DNA of 64,000 nt from an uncultured Collinsella sp. (GCA_902490365.1 CABUDQ010000001.1:1-64000); one strand, 5' to 3'; shown: positions 7,422 through 16,537, counted from the stretch's first letter. Notes: generated by a model from the sequence alone, not told the origin. Translations and numbers: made by a program.

Positions 7422-8144
7422 ATGAGCACTTCGTCGAAAAAGAACTTGGCCCAATACGAGCGTCTGGCGGGTACGCTGCGTGACCGCATCGCCGCCGGCA
7501 TCTACGCGTGCGGAGACAAGCTGCCGTCCGAGATGGAGCTCATGGGCGAATCGGGCCTGTCGCGCAGCACTGTGCGTCACGCGCTTAAGGTGCTTGTTGA
7601 CGAGGGCCTGGTTCGCACCGAGCGCGGACGCGGCGCCTTTGTGGCTGACACGCCGGCGCTCCACGAGAACAACCTGGTGTTTTCGAGCTATACCAAGCAG
7701 GTCGAAGGCCAGGGTATGAAGCCCACCACGCGCACGGTGGACTCGGGCTTTGCCAAAGCAATGGGCAGCGTGGCCAAGTTCTTTGACGCTAGCGTGGGCA
7801 GCAAGCTTGTCAAACTTGTCCGCCTGCGTTACCTGGACGATGCGCCACTGTGCCTGGAGACCACCTATTTGCCGCCAAGCTTTGGGTCGCTCATCGATCG
7901 CGATATCAACGGTTCGCTCTACGCCACGCTGCGCCAGGAGTTCCATCGTGCGCCGGCGCAGGGGCATAAGACCTTTGAGGTGTGCTATGCCTCGCAAAAC
8001 GAGGCGTTTTTGCTCAACGTTGAGCGCGGGCAGGCGCTGATCCTGATCACCGACTACGTCTACGACACCGACGGTCGCCCGCTCCATGTCTCCAAGCGCA
8101 TCCAACGTACCGACCGCGCCAAATACACCGAGCCCATCGGCTAA
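7422..8144 (+). CDS. GntR-family regulator, HutC/UTRA subfamily
   Basis: A 240-residue transcription factor. The winged helix-turn-helix spans about residues 10-75 (KLPSEMELMGESGLSRSTVR, then a GRGAFVAD wing), and the UTRA ligand-binding domain about 90-235. UTRA regulators usually sense phosphorylated sugars or amines. FrlR of Bacillus, which controls fructoselysine genes, is of this family. It is divergent from the second SIS gene, and a 23-bp repeat occurs next to both start codons. The natural inference is a repressor relieved by an Amadori phosphate. No strong Shine-Dalgarno is seen. Confidence 0.92.
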   Translation: MSTSSKKNLAQYERLAGTLRDRIAAGIYACGDKLPSEMELMGESGLSRSTVRHALKVLVDEGLVRTERGRGAFVADTPALHENNLVFSSYTKQVEGQGMKPTTRTVDSGFAKAMGSVAKFFDASVGSKLVKLVRLRYLDDAPLCLETTYLPPSFGSLIDRDINGSLYATLRQEFHRAPAQGHKTFEVCYASQNEAFLLNVERGQALILITDYVYDTDGRPLHVSKRIQRTDRAKYTEPIG

Positions 8145-8180
8145 CCTGCCAAAATAAACCTGTCCCTAAATGGTAGGTTT
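8143..8180. repeat. Short dispersed palindromic repeat, copy B
   Basis: The inverted counterpart of the element at 742-778, with the same AAACCTGTCCC core and AACCTGCCA / TGGTAGGTT ends. It lies between two convergent genes: its left end includes the last bases of the GntR stop codon and it supplies the stop codon of the acetyltransferase gene. Confidence 0.7.
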
Positions 8181-8756
8181 GGGGAGATCGGGGAACCAGG
8201 TTGGTTTGGGTTGGTTGGGCGTGCGCTCGGCCAGGACCAGCTCCATCCAACACATGTCGTACCAGCGGCCGAACTTTTGCGCGCAGCGGTCGAAGGCGCC
8301 CACCAGGCGGTATCCCATGTGGGCATGGAAATCCTGGCTGTTGTGCGTCAGATACTCGTCGTCCTTATCGTGCGGCACGGCGATGAGCGCGCACATGCTG
8401 GTGATGCCCATCGCGACCAAGCATTGCTTGAGCGCGTCGTGCAGCCTGCGGCCCAGCCCGCCGTGGCGCACGTCGCGCGCCAGATAGATCGACGTCTCGA
8501 CCGACCAGTCATAGGCCTCGCGGCTGTTAAGCGCGCTCACATAGGCATAGCCCACTGGGTGCCCGTCCAGCTCCATCACCAAATACGGGTAGCGCTTGAG
8601 CGTACGCTCGATGCGCCCGGCGAACTCCTCAACGCTCGGCACCTCGTATTCGCAGGTTATCGCCGTCTCGCGTACATACGGCTCATAGATGGCAAGCAGC
8701 GCCGGCGCATCATCGGGCGTCGCCAGGCGAATTGTCGGCTCGGACATCTCGGGCAT
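8166..8756 (-). CDS. GNAT-family N-acetyltransferase, phosphinothricin/methionine-sulfoximine type
   Basis: A 196-residue GNAT enzyme that transfers acetyl from acetyl-CoA to a small amine. It has the family IRLATPDDAPALLAIYEPYV start, the ETSIYLARDVRHGGLGRRL acetyl-CoA loop near residue 95 and the YRLVGAFDRCAQKFGRWYD region. Relatives acetylate phosphinothricin or methionine sulfoximine analogues. The ATG chosen has GGAGG 6 bases upstream; a second ATG three codons on is possible. The last codons and stop fall within a dispersed repeat, so the C-terminus (about 15 residues, Pro-rich) may have been altered by repeat insertion. Confidence 0.88.
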   Translation of the reverse strand: MPEMSEPTIRLATPDDAPALLAIYEPYVRETAITCEYEVPSVEEFAGRIERTLKRYPYLVMELDGHPVGYAYVSALNSREAYDWSVETSIYLARDVRHGGLGRRLHDALKQCLVAMGITSMCALIAVPHDKDDEYLTHNSQDFHAHMGYRLVGAFDRCAQKFGRWYDMCWMELVLAERTPNQPKPTWFPDLPKPTI

Positions 8757-8771
8757 ACAGCCCCTCCCCCA

Positions 8772-8816
8772 CAAAAGCAAAGGCCGCCCTGCGCCAAACC
8801 CAGGCGTAGGGCGGCC
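8772..8816 (-). terminator. Intrinsic terminator of the threonine aldolase gene
   Basis: A perfect or near-perfect 14-bp stem (GGCCGCCCTACGCC) with a 7-base loop is followed on the minus strand by TTTGCTTTTG. It lies 19 bases after the aldolase stop. Confidence 0.85.
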
Positions 8817-8834
8817 CCTCGTCATTACATCAAG

Positions 8835-9860
8835 CTACAGGACAGCCGCCAGCGCGTCGATGTCCTCCTGCGTCGTGGCCCAGCTGGTGCAAAAGCGCAC
8901 CACGGTGTGGGTCTCGTCGTACTTTTCCCAATACTCGATCGCGGCATGCTCGCGAATGCGCGCCATGTCCTCGTTGGGCAGAATCACAAACTGCTGGTTT
9001 GTGGGCGTCTCCAAGAAGAACTGGTAGCCGCGCTCGTGCAGCACGCGACGAAGCGCCTGCACGGTTTCGATCGCCTGGCGACCAATCTCAAAATACAGGC
9101 CATCGGTAAAGAGCGCCTCAAACTGCACGCCCGTCAGGCGGCCCTTGGCCAGCAACGCACCGTGCTGCTTAATGCGCGGAATGGGATGCGCCGGAGCGTG
9201 CATGCCGCAAAACACCACGGCCTCGCCGCACAGAGCGCCGCACTTGGTGCCGCCGATGTAGAACACGTCGCACAGCTGTGCCAGCTCGGGCAGGGTGATG
9301 TCGCACTCGTCGGCTGCCAGCGCATAGGCCAGGCGGGCACCGTCCACAAACAGCGGAATCTCGCGCTTCTGGCACACCGCATGAATTGCCGCGAGCTCGG
9401 CCTTGGAGTACAGCGTGCCGTACTCGGTCGATAGGCTCACGTACACGGCGCCCGGGAACACCGTGTGCTCGTAGCTCTCGTTTTCGTAGAACACCTGGAT
9501 ATAGTTCTCGAGGTCCTCGGCGTGCATCTTGCCCTCGTAGCCGGGGATGGTGAGCACCTTGTGGCCGCCAAACTCGATGGCACCAGCCTCGTGGCAGGCG
9601 ACGTGGCCGGTCTCGGCGGCAACGACGCCCTCGTAGGGCGCGAGCAGCATGTCGATCACCGTCGCGTTGGCCTGTGTGCCGCCTACCAGGAAAAACACGT
9701 CGGCATCGGGCGCCTGGCAGGCCTCACGGATAAGCTGCTTGGCACGCTCGGTGTGTGCATCGGTACCGTAGCCGGGCTGCGGCTCCATATTGGTGTCGAC
9801 GAGCGCTTGCAGCACTGCCGGATGTGCGCCGTGAGAATAATCGTTGTTAAACGCGAGCAT
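8835..9860 (-). CDS. Low-specificity L-threonine aldolase / beta-eliminating lyase family
   Basis: A 341-residue PLP enzyme of fold type I. Residues near 30 (GYGTDAHTERAKQ) and FFLVGGTQANATV near 56 match the aldolase family. VDGARLAYAL carries the Asp that binds the PLP ring nitrogen, and the PLP lysine is in GGTKCGAL. It likely cleaves threonine or allo-threonine to glycine and acetaldehyde. GAGAGGA lies upstream of the ATG. It sits downstream of the PAP2 gene on the same strand and has its own terminator. Another beta-eliminating lyase activity cannot be excluded. Confidence 0.88.
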   Translation of the reverse strand: MLAFNNDYSHGAHPAVLQALVDTNMEPQPGYGTDAHTERAKQLIREACQAPDADVFFLVGGTQANATVIDMLLAPYEGVVAAETGHVACHEAGAIEFGGHKVLTIPGYEGKMHAEDLENYIQVFYENESYEHTVFPGAVYVSLSTEYGTLYSKAELAAIHAVCQKREIPLFVDGARLAYALAADECDITLPELAQLCDVFYIGGTKCGALCGEAVVFCGMHAPAHPIPRIKQHGALLAKGRLTGVQFEALFTDGLYFEIGRQAIETVQALRRVLHERGYQFFLETPTNQQFVILPNEDMARIREHAAIEYWEKYDETHTVVRFCTSWATTQEDIDALAAVL

Positions 9861-9905
9861 GGCAATCCTCTCTTACCGGGTATCGGCCAGATGATTCAGA
9901 TGGGG

Positions 9906-10769
9906 CTATTGTACGCCGCCCGGATAAGCAATGCGCGCGGCAAGACACTCGAGCGCCAGCACCAGGGCAAAGCCGCAGCTCACGTCACTCAAAAAATGCG
10001 CTCCGATCACGATACGGCCAAAGGCGACAAGCGCCGCGACCACAGCGGCGACCCAAAAGACCACGCGGCGGCGCGACGGCTTTTCCTTAAAGGTCGCCGC
10101 GGGAAGCCCGGCGAGCATAAGGCCGATCGCCGCGTGCGCGGTGTGCCCGCTTGCAAACGACTTGAAGCCGTCCTTGATCACGCCGGCGGCAATAAAGGCC
10201 CACTTGTCGGGGTTACCGATCACCCACCACGGCTGAAAATTGAGCCCCGGCGTGACCTCGATCACGCGCATGCGCGGGCGCGACCACAGCGGCTTGACGA
10301 TCACGTTGAGGATAATGGCCTGAGCGACCCACACGGCAAGTACCATCAACGCCCAGCGCGTGAGCTCATCGGGCGCGGTGTCGCGCGTAAGGCGATAGGC
10401 AATAACGTTAACCGCAATGACCAGCACAAACGTCAGCACCAGCTGAAACGCGATGAGCTTGCCGCCGACGCGCAGCGATCCGATAATCTCGTAGCCGACC
10501 AGACCCACGTTGATCAAAACGCCCAGCGCAGCGAGCCATTTGCTCCCCCTGGAATCGGGGCGTGCCGAGCGCACGAGCATAACGCCCGCGATGCTCGCCG
10601 TCAGCTCGAACGGCAGCTCGCCGGCCGCCTCGACAAAGCGACCGTACATGCTGCCGATGTTGAACAGCGCGCTCGAAATCTGATAGTCGAAGAAACTGCC
10701 CACGCCCAGACAAAGACACAGGACAACCGCGATAATGGCGACGTCTTTCTTATAGATGTATCCGAACAT
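9906..10769 (-). CDS. PAP2-family membrane phosphatase
   Basis: A 287-residue membrane protein with about six helices. It carries the three PAP2 signatures: KPLWSRPR, SFASGHTAHA (the usual PSGH appears as ASGH) and GRIVIGAHFLSDV with the catalytic His. Bacterial members dephosphorylate undecaprenyl pyrophosphate, phosphatidate or phosphatidylglycerol phosphate; which one is not visible. An AAAGGAAAGC precedes the ATG. It follows mfd on the same strand after a 56-bp gap. Confidence 0.9.
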   Translation of the reverse strand: MFGYIYKKDVAIIAVVLCLCLGVGSFFDYQISSALFNIGSMYGRFVEAAGELPFELTASIAGVMLVRSARPDSRGSKWLAALGVLINVGLVGYEIIGSLRVGGKLIAFQLVLTFVLVIAVNVIAYRLTRDTAPDELTRWALMVLAVWVAQAIILNVIVKPLWSRPRMRVIEVTPGLNFQPWWVIGNPDKWAFIAAGVIKDGFKSFASGHTAHAAIGLMLAGLPAATFKEKPSRRRVVFWVAAVVAALVAFGRIVIGAHFLSDVSCGFALVLALECLAARIAYPGGVQ

Positions 10770-10825
10770 GCTTTCCTTTCGATGGAACCAGATTGCCCAA
10801 ATGGGGCGTTTGCAGCGTCGACCCG

Positions 10826-13800
10826 TTAGTCATCGTCGCTCGCGCCCAGCTGCTGCAGCAGCATGAGCGCCGCAGCCACGGGGCCGGCGCCGTCGTTGGC
10901 GTCGAGGCCGCGACCCAGGCCGCTGCCCGCGCCGGCGCCCGCCTTGTAGGGCACCGACAGCTTGCGGCTCTTGGGGAAGTTCACCGCGCCATAGCGATTC
11001 TTGAACTCAAAGGCTACCTTCTTGGGAACGTCAACCCCCAGAAAGGTAATGCGCCCACCGCTGAGCGTGACGCTCTCGAGCCCCAGGCGCTCGCCGCGAA
11101 TGCGGATGCGCGCGCGGTTGAACAGGTTGAGTCCCGCCAACGGCAGCTCACCATGCGCAGCCTCGGTCTCCTCCTGCACCTCATCGATGCTCTCCAGGTC
11201 CTCGGCCGCCGCAAGTTTGCGGTACACGAGCACGCGCTGATCCACCGCCGGCATGTACTCCTCGGACAAGAAGTAATCGGCCGGCAGGTTGATGCCCACG
11301 CTCGCCGCCTCCACGCCGGCATCGTCATCGCCGCGCGCCTCGGCCACGGCCTGTCCCAGCATCTGCGTAAACAGGTCGAAGCCCACGCTCGACAGGTTAC
11401 CGTGCTGTTCGGCACCCATAAGCGAACCGGCGCCGCGGATCTCCAGGTCGCGCATGGCGATGCGCATGCCGCTGCCCAGGTCCTGGAACTCGGAAAGCGC
11501 GGTCAGGCGTGCCGTGGCCTCCTCGGTAAGCGGCAGCTCGCCGGGGAACATAAAGTACGCGTATGCCTGCGTGACTGAGCGGCCCACGCGGCCCTTGAGC
11601 TGGTAGAGCTGTGCCAGGCCCAGGCGCTGCGAGTCCTCGATGATGAGCGTGTTGGCGGTCGCGTTGTCGATACCGCTCTCCACGATGGTCGTGGCGATGA
11701 GCACGTCAATCTTCTTGGTCGCGAACTCGATCATCACGTCCTCGACCTCGCGCGGGCTCATCTTGCCGTGCGCCACGCCCACGCGCGCCTCGGGCGCGGC
11801 CTCGTGCACGCGCGCCACGGCGTCGTCGATGGTCTTGACGCGGTTGGACACGTAGTACACCTGGCCGCCGCGGCCCACCTCCAGGCGAATCGCCGCGCTC
11901 ACCACATCGGGGTCGTACTCCCCCACGTGCACGATCACGGGACGACGCCCGGTCGGCGGCGTGGTGATCAGGCTCATATCGCGCACGCCGCTCGTGGCCA
12001 TCTGCATGGTACGCGGGATGGGCGTAGCCGAAAGCGTGAGCACGTCAATCTGCTCGCGCAGGTTCTTGAGCTGCTCCTTGTGCTGCACGCCAAAGCGCTG
12101 TTCCTCGTCAATGATCACCAGGCCCAGGTTCTTGGGGTTCACATCGGCGGAAAGCAAACGATGCGTGCCGATGAGCACGTCGATCGTGCCCTCGGCAAAC
12201 GCCTTGAGTGCGCGCTTTTGCTGCGCCGGCGTGCGGAAGCGGCTGAGCACCTCGACCTCGAGGCCAAACGGAGCAAAGCGCTCAAAGAACGTCTCGTAGT
12301 GCTGCTGGGCCAGAATGGTCGTGGGGCAGAGCACCATGACCTGGCGGCCGGAGTCAACGCACTTAAAAGCCGCGCGCAGGGCGACCTCGGTCTTGCCAAA
12401 GCCCACGTCGCCGCACAGCAGGCGGTCCATGGGCTTGGGCGCCTCCATATCGGCCTTAATGTCAGCGATGGCCTCCAGCTGATCGCGCGTCTCGTCGTAG
12501 GGGAAGCTCTGCTCCATCTCAATCTGCTCGGGCGTGTCGGGTGGGCAGGCGATACCGGTAATCGAAGAGCGGCGCGTATACAGATCGACCAGGTCAAACG
12601 CCAGCTTTTTGGCGTTCTTGCGCGCCTTGTTGGTTGCGCGCGTCCAGTCGGCGGTGTTGAGCCTGGTCAGGCGCGGCTTGTCGCCGTCGGGGCCAACATA
12701 GCGCGTGATGCGGTCGACCTGCTCCAACGGCACGTAGAGCTTGTCGCCGTCGGCATATTCCAGCAAAAAGTAGTCGCGCTCCTTGCCGCCCACTTCCTGG
12801 CGCGCGATCTCGCTAAAGAGCGCGATGCCGTGAGTGGCATGCACCACGTAGTCGCCCGGCTTAAACGGGAACGTGATCTGCGTAATGTCCACCTTGCGGC
12901 GGCTGCGCGCACGGTTGGCGTCCATGCGGGCGTTAAGGTCGGCGATCGAGAACACGGCCAAATTGGCGTCGGGCACCACCACGCCCTGCGGCAGGGCGGC
13001 ATCCACAAAGGTCACGCGTCCGCGCGAGATGGTGGGCACGGCGGCACCGGCGGCAGCCTGGGCGGCACCCGCCTCGAGCGAGCGGGCGTTGAGCGCATCG
13101 GCCTTGCGGTCACGAATGGAAGCATGGGCCTCCTGGCGTGCGGCACGGTCGGCGGAATCCGCCGCTGCCACGCGTACGCGCTCGCCGATAGCGCCGGCAT
13201 TTTCGGGCGCCGCGGTCAGCGATTCCTCAAAGGTAATGCCCTCGTCGCCAAAAGTGAGCTCCATCGACTCGCGCGCGCCGCGGTCGGGGATGGCAAACAC
13301 GCAGGCATAGCGCTTGCCCACGACCTCCTGGATGCGCGTCATAAAGCGGTTGTCCGATCCTGCGATGGCGGGCTGCTCAATCTTGAGCTCGGCCGTCACC
13401 GCACCGCCGGCACGGATGAGGCTCACATAGTTCAGGCGTTGCTGGGAACCAAAGTCGAGTTGCTGGGCACGCACGTACAGGCCGTCCAGACGGTCGACCC
13501 CCGCCTCGCCGGCACGCGTCTCGATATCCTCGTAGGCGCGCAGGCAATCGTCGAACAGCGAGCGCGGCTCGGACAGCACCACGAGCGCCTTGCCGCTCAC
13601 GTGCGACAGCGGGCTCACGGTCTGACCGTACATCACCGGCAAAAAGCGGTCGAGCTCAGGCGTGACGATGCGCGCATCCACCATCTCGAGCAGCGCCGCT
13701 AACTTGCTGTCGTCCTGGCTGGCGCGGTAGAGCGCCACATGCATGTTGTGGACGGCGTCGTCGGTGAGCGCGAGCTCGCGACAGGGGAAAATCTCGATGC

Positions 13801-14458
13801 TGTCCTCGTTGCCGATGGTCTGGCCCGTGGAGCTCACCATGCGGCGGATGCGGTCAATCTCGTCGCCGAAAAACTCAATGCGCACGGGCGCCTTCTCCTG
13901 CGCGGGGAATACCTCGACGGTGTCGCCGTGCACACGGAACAGGCCGGGCGCGTCGGCGGCGCCGGCATTGGTATAGCCCATGCCCACCAGACGCTGCGGC
14001 ACCTCGTCAAAGGGAATCTCCTCGCCCACCGCAAAAGTAGTGGACTCCCAGTAGCGGCTCTCGACCGGCGGCACGCAGCGCAGCAGTGCGCGGGCCGAGG
14101 CGACCATGATGCAATTGTCCCCGCGCACGATGCGCCCGAGCGCCTCGCAGCGCTGCGCCACCACGGCGTCGTCGGGCGCCTGCTCGCGCCACGGATAGTC
14201 CTTGCGCTCGGGAAAGCGGCACACGTGCGCCAGGCCCACGTAGGCGGCTAGACTGCGTGCGGCGCGATCGGCCGCATCCTCGCCACTCACGATGTAGACC
14301 GTGGGGCGCGGACGACGCGCAAACTGGGCGGCCGCCATAAGCGTGCGACCCGACTGAGACACGGCCAGCGTCACGTCCTCGCCAGAATCGAGCCCGGCCT
14401 CGACGGTCTGCAGCGCCTCGGCAGTATAGAGCTGCGCGGCTATACGGTGAATGAGCAT
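10826..14458 (-). CDS. mfd: Transcription-repair coupling factor Mfd
   Basis: A 1210-residue DNA translocase that removes RNA polymerase stalled at lesions and recruits UvrA. The N-terminal UvrB-like module spans about 1-400. The RNA-polymerase-interacting CarD-like domain begins at FKPGDYVVHATHGIALF. Helicase motifs follow: GDVGFGKTEVALRA (Walker A), DEEQRFG (motif II) and TLSATPIPRTM (motif III), with SGIDNATANTLI and the TRG region after them. A C-terminal D7 domain completes it, followed by an unusual Ala/Gly-rich tail. The ATG nine codons into the open frame is chosen because CGGAGGAA lies directly upstream. Length and motif order are normal for the family. Confidence 0.98.
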   Translation of the reverse strand: MLIHRIAAQLYTAEALQTVEAGLDSGEDVTLAVSQSGRTLMAAAQFARRPRPTVYIVSGEDAADRAARSLAAYVGLAHVCRFPERKDYPWREQAPDDAVVAQRCEALGRIVRGDNCIMVASARALLRCVPPVESRYWESTTFAVGEEIPFDEVPQRLVGMGYTNAGAADAPGLFRVHGDTVEVFPAQEKAPVRIEFFGDEIDRIRRMVSSTGQTIGNEDSIEIFPCRELALTDDAVHNMHVALYRASQDDSKLAALLEMVDARIVTPELDRFLPVMYGQTVSPLSHVSGKALVVLSEPRSLFDDCLRAYEDIETRAGEAGVDRLDGLYVRAQQLDFGSQQRLNYVSLIRAGGAVTAELKIEQPAIAGSDNRFMTRIQEVVGKRYACVFAIPDRGARESMELTFGDEGITFEESLTAAPENAGAIGERVRVAAADSADRAARQEAHASIRDRKADALNARSLEAGAAQAAAGAAVPTISRGRVTFVDAALPQGVVVPDANLAVFSIADLNARMDANRARSRRKVDITQITFPFKPGDYVVHATHGIALFSEIARQEVGGKERDYFLLEYADGDKLYVPLEQVDRITRYVGPDGDKPRLTRLNTADWTRATNKARKNAKKLAFDLVDLYTRRSSITGIACPPDTPEQIEMEQSFPYDETRDQLEAIADIKADMEAPKPMDRLLCGDVGFGKTEVALRAAFKCVDSGRQVMVLCPTTILAQQHYETFFERFAPFGLEVEVLSRFRTPAQQKRALKAFAEGTIDVLIGTHRLLSADVNPKNLGLVIIDEEQRFGVQHKEQLKNLREQIDVLTLSATPIPRTMQMATSGVRDMSLITTPPTGRRPVIVHVGEYDPDVVSAAIRLEVGRGGQVYYVSNRVKTIDDAVARVHEAAPEARVGVAHGKMSPREVEDVMIEFATKKIDVLIATTIVESGIDNATANTLIIEDSQRLGLAQLYQLKGRVGRSVTQAYAYFMFPGELPLTEEATARLTALSEFQDLGSGMRIAMRDLEIRGAGSLMGAEQHGNLSSVGFDLFTQMLGQAVAEARGDDDAGVEAASVGINLPADYFLSEEYMPAVDQRVLVYRKLAAAEDLESIDEVQEETEAAHGELPLAGLNLFNRARIRIRGERLGLESVTLSGGRITFLGVDVPKKVAFEFKNRYGAVNFPKSRKLSVPYKAGAGAGSGLGRGLDANDGAGPVAAALMLLQQLGASDDD

Positions 14459-14483
14459 GCTGTTCCTCCGGCATTGCAACGCC

Positions 14484-14511
14484 AAAAGCCCGCCGGGGCA
14501 AGCTCGGCGGG
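14484..14511 (-). terminator. Hairpin with T run in the mfd leader
   Basis: CCCGCCG and CGGCGGG pair with a 9-base loop and are followed on the minus strand by GCTTTTGG. It lies about 25 bases before the mfd start, so it is a second terminator for the upstream gene or an attenuator for mfd. Confidence 0.55.
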
Positions 14512-14585
14512 TCGTTCGTCAAATTCGTTGCCTGTCATGGTAGCGCATGGAGAGGACTCCAGCTCAAGCGTACGTCCAGCCCCGC

Positions 14586-14616
14586 AAAAAACGCCAGACG
14601 GACGAGCCGCCTGGCG
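14586..14616 (-). terminator. Intrinsic terminator of the zinc-ribbon gene
   Basis: CGCCAGGCGG pairs with its near-inverse (CCGTCTGGCG) across a 5-base loop and is followed on the minus strand by TTTTTT. It lies 27 bases after the zinc-ribbon gene stop. Confidence 0.85.
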
Positions 14617-14642
14617 CTATCAGAGTGAGCTATACGCCGAGT

Positions 14643-15689
14643 CTAGTCGTAGACACCCATTTTAAGCAGCGTGAAGGTCGGAGCGCCGTCACCCTGCACG
14701 ACGCGAACCGTGCAAGTCTCGGTACGGCCCATGGATGCGTTCGCTTGAATTGCGGCGATGAACTGGTCCTTTGGCAGGCCGTAGGTGCTCTCGGGGATGT
14801 CGGAAGGAAGTAGCATACCGCCAGCACTGTAGACCTCATAGGTGAGCTCGTAGATGTTGTCGCCAAGGTCAGTCGCGCCCGTAACGATGGCACACGGTGG
14901 GTTGTAATTTCCCTGGCCGTATTCCTGTTTCAGATACAAGTACCCGTCATGCGCTTCGGCCGAATCAGGAATCGCCTGCCCCTCCGGCGTTCTGTCATAA
15001 GTCATATCGGCATCGGAAAGCGTCAGGCCCGTCAAGCGGTTGAGTTCCCTATTGACCACATCAGTCGCCACACGCTGGCGATTACCGTTGTCGTAGTCGC
15101 CTTTCTCGATTCGATACGGCGCGTTGTCAATAAAATGGCACCAGATAAACTTGACCAGCTTGTATTTCTCGTCATCAGAAAGTCCGTCAGTCGAATCGAA
15201 GCCGCCCGCCTGATACCAGTCCCGATCGAAGTGTTCCTCCGTAAAGTTCGAAAGAAACAGATTCGCGGCGGCATAGGTTGCCTGGTCATTGAGGTCGACC
15301 TTTACGCTGCTGCCCGTCTGCTCGGGCTCTTCCGGCTCTTCTTGCCCTTCGGCAGGCTTCTCCTTGGCGCTTCCCTTGTCCTTGTGCTCGGCCGAACCCT
15401 CGTCGGACCCAAGCACCGTAATCTGCGATGAGCCACCCTGCCCAAGCGGACCCAGCACGCCGGTCAGTGCCAGCGCGGCACCGCCGGCAACGAGCACGCC
15501 CACCACACATATGCCGATAATCACCGCCCGCTTATGCGATTTCTTTTGCACGGAAGGCATCCCTGCCGCCGGCATCGATGCGGGCTCAGCAGGCGCGGTA
15601 GCTGGAGAAGCGGCACCCATGCGTGCCCCGCAGTTCGTGCAAAAATCGGTTCCGTCGGGCATCTCGGAGCCACACTTGGTGCAAAACAT
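14643..15689 (-). CDS. Zinc-ribbon, single-pass membrane protein of unknown function
   Basis: A 348-residue protein. Residues 2-22 form a zinc ribbon (CTKCG...FCTNCG). An Ala/Pro segment leads to a membrane helix around residues 56-80 (AVIIGICVVGVLVAGG). A charged Glu/Lys/Gly-rich linker around 95-130 follows, then a C-terminal domain of about 200 residues, predicted outside the membrane, that I cannot assign. Zinc-ribbon-plus-TM proteins are common in Coriobacteriia and Firmicutes without known function. The internal ATG is chosen because the ribbon begins there and GAGGGG lies 9 bases upstream. It has its own terminator and a palindrome (TGTTGCGCAACA) about 70 bp upstream. Confidence 0.8.
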   Translation of the reverse strand: MFCTKCGSEMPDGTDFCTNCGARMGAASPATAPAEPASMPAAGMPSVQKKSHKRAVIIGICVVGVLVAGGAALALTGVLGPLGQGGSSQITVLGSDEGSAEHKDKGSAKEKPAEGQEEPEEPEQTGSSVKVDLNDQATYAAANLFLSNFTEEHFDRDWYQAGGFDSTDGLSDDEKYKLVKFIWCHFIDNAPYRIEKGDYDNGNRQRVATDVVNRELNRLTGLTLSDADMTYDRTPEGQAIPDSAEAHDGYLYLKQEYGQGNYNPPCAIVTGATDLGDNIYELTYEVYSAGGMLLPSDIPESTYGLPKDQFIAAIQANASMGRTETCTVRVVQGDGAPTFTLLKMGVYD

Positions 15690-15755
15690 ATTCGGGCATC
15701 CCCTCACAACAAACGGCATCTGTCGCCATCATATTGAGCCTTCGCGGCCCAAATG

Positions 15756-15767
15756 TGTTGCGCAACA
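15756..15767. promoter_or_regulatory. Perfect 12-bp palindrome TGTTGCGCAACA
   Basis: It lies 67-78 bp upstream of the zinc-ribbon gene. The same 12-mer occurs upstream of the Rrf2 gene (24618-24629), and GGTTGCGCAACG lies at 49921. It may be an operator; no regulator is assigned. Confidence 0.35.
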
Positions 15768-15808
15768 TTAGTCGCCGTCTTCAGGTGCCGGCAAAACGCG
15801 CCGGGCGC

Positions 15809-16474
15809 TTACCCCGTCACACGCACGCTGGGGCAAAGGTCTGCCAGCGGGCACTCGTCGCACTTAGGTTTGCGAGCGTCGCAGATCTCGCGGCCAAAGG
15901 TGATCCACTGGTGGTTGACCGACTCCCAATACTCGTGCGGCAAAATCTTGAGCAGATCCTGCTCGGTCTTGAGCGGCTCTTTGGCGTGCGTCTTGGGGCT
16001 CAGCATCAGGCGGTGCGCGATGCGGTTGACGTGCGTATCGACCGCGATGCCCTCGACAATGCCAAACCCCACGTTGAGCACGATGTTCGCCGTTTTGCGG
16101 CCAACACCCGGCAGCTTGACGAGCTCCTTCATGTCGGCCGGCACCTCGCCACCGTAATCGGCGACGATCATCTGCGCGGCCTCCACGGCATGTTTGGCCT
16201 TACTCTTATAAAAGCCGAGTGACTTGATGGTATCGGCCACATCGGCCACGCTCGCCCCCGCCATGGCCTCGGGCGTGGGCCACTGGGTAAACAGTTGGGG
16301 CGTCACCTTGTTGACCTGCGCGTCGGTCGTCTGCGCCGAGAGCAGTACCGCGATGAGCAGCCTAAAGGGATTCTCGTGGTCCAAGAAGCACTCGACCGGG
16401 CCATAGCGACGGTTAAGGCGCTCGCACACCTCGATGGCGCGCTCGCGTTTGGCGGCATTGGTCTCGCGTGGCAT
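15809..16474 (-). CDS. nth: Endonuclease III
   Basis: A 221-residue base-excision repair DNA glycosylase/AP lyase for oxidised pyrimidines. The helix-hairpin-helix LPGVGRKTAN holds the catalytic Lys, and AVDTHVNRI holds the catalytic Asp. The C-terminal [4Fe-4S] cluster is intact with C-X6-C-X2-C-X5-C spacing (CDARKPKCDECPLADLC). The start ATG has GAGGAG about 6 bases upstream. Length is normal. It lies between the zinc-ribbon gene and an ABC exporter, both on the same strand. Confidence 0.97.
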   Translation of the reverse strand: MPRETNAAKRERAIEVCERLNRRYGPVECFLDHENPFRLLIAVLLSAQTTDAQVNKVTPQLFTQWPTPEAMAGASVADVADTIKSLGFYKSKAKHAVEAAQMIVADYGGEVPADMKELVKLPGVGRKTANIVLNVGFGIVEGIAVDTHVNRIAHRLMLSPKTHAKEPLKTEQDLLKILPHEYWESVNHQWITFGREICDARKPKCDECPLADLCPSVRVTG

Positions 16475-16537
16475 AACGACTCCTCGGCTCAGCAGAAACA
16501 TAACTTCACGGAAACGATTGTCCCACGTACGGGAGCC

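Noticed and set aside
6181..10829. Shared GTTTGCAGCGTCGA at 6180 and 10808
   Set aside because: Fourteen identical bases plus partial flanks; in 64 kb a match of this length is not far from chance and the contexts differ.
11768..13702. A 644-codon plus-strand frame opposite mfd
   Set aside because: Shadow of the mfd helicase domains, rich in His/Arg/Ala with no recognisable motifs or ribosome binding site.
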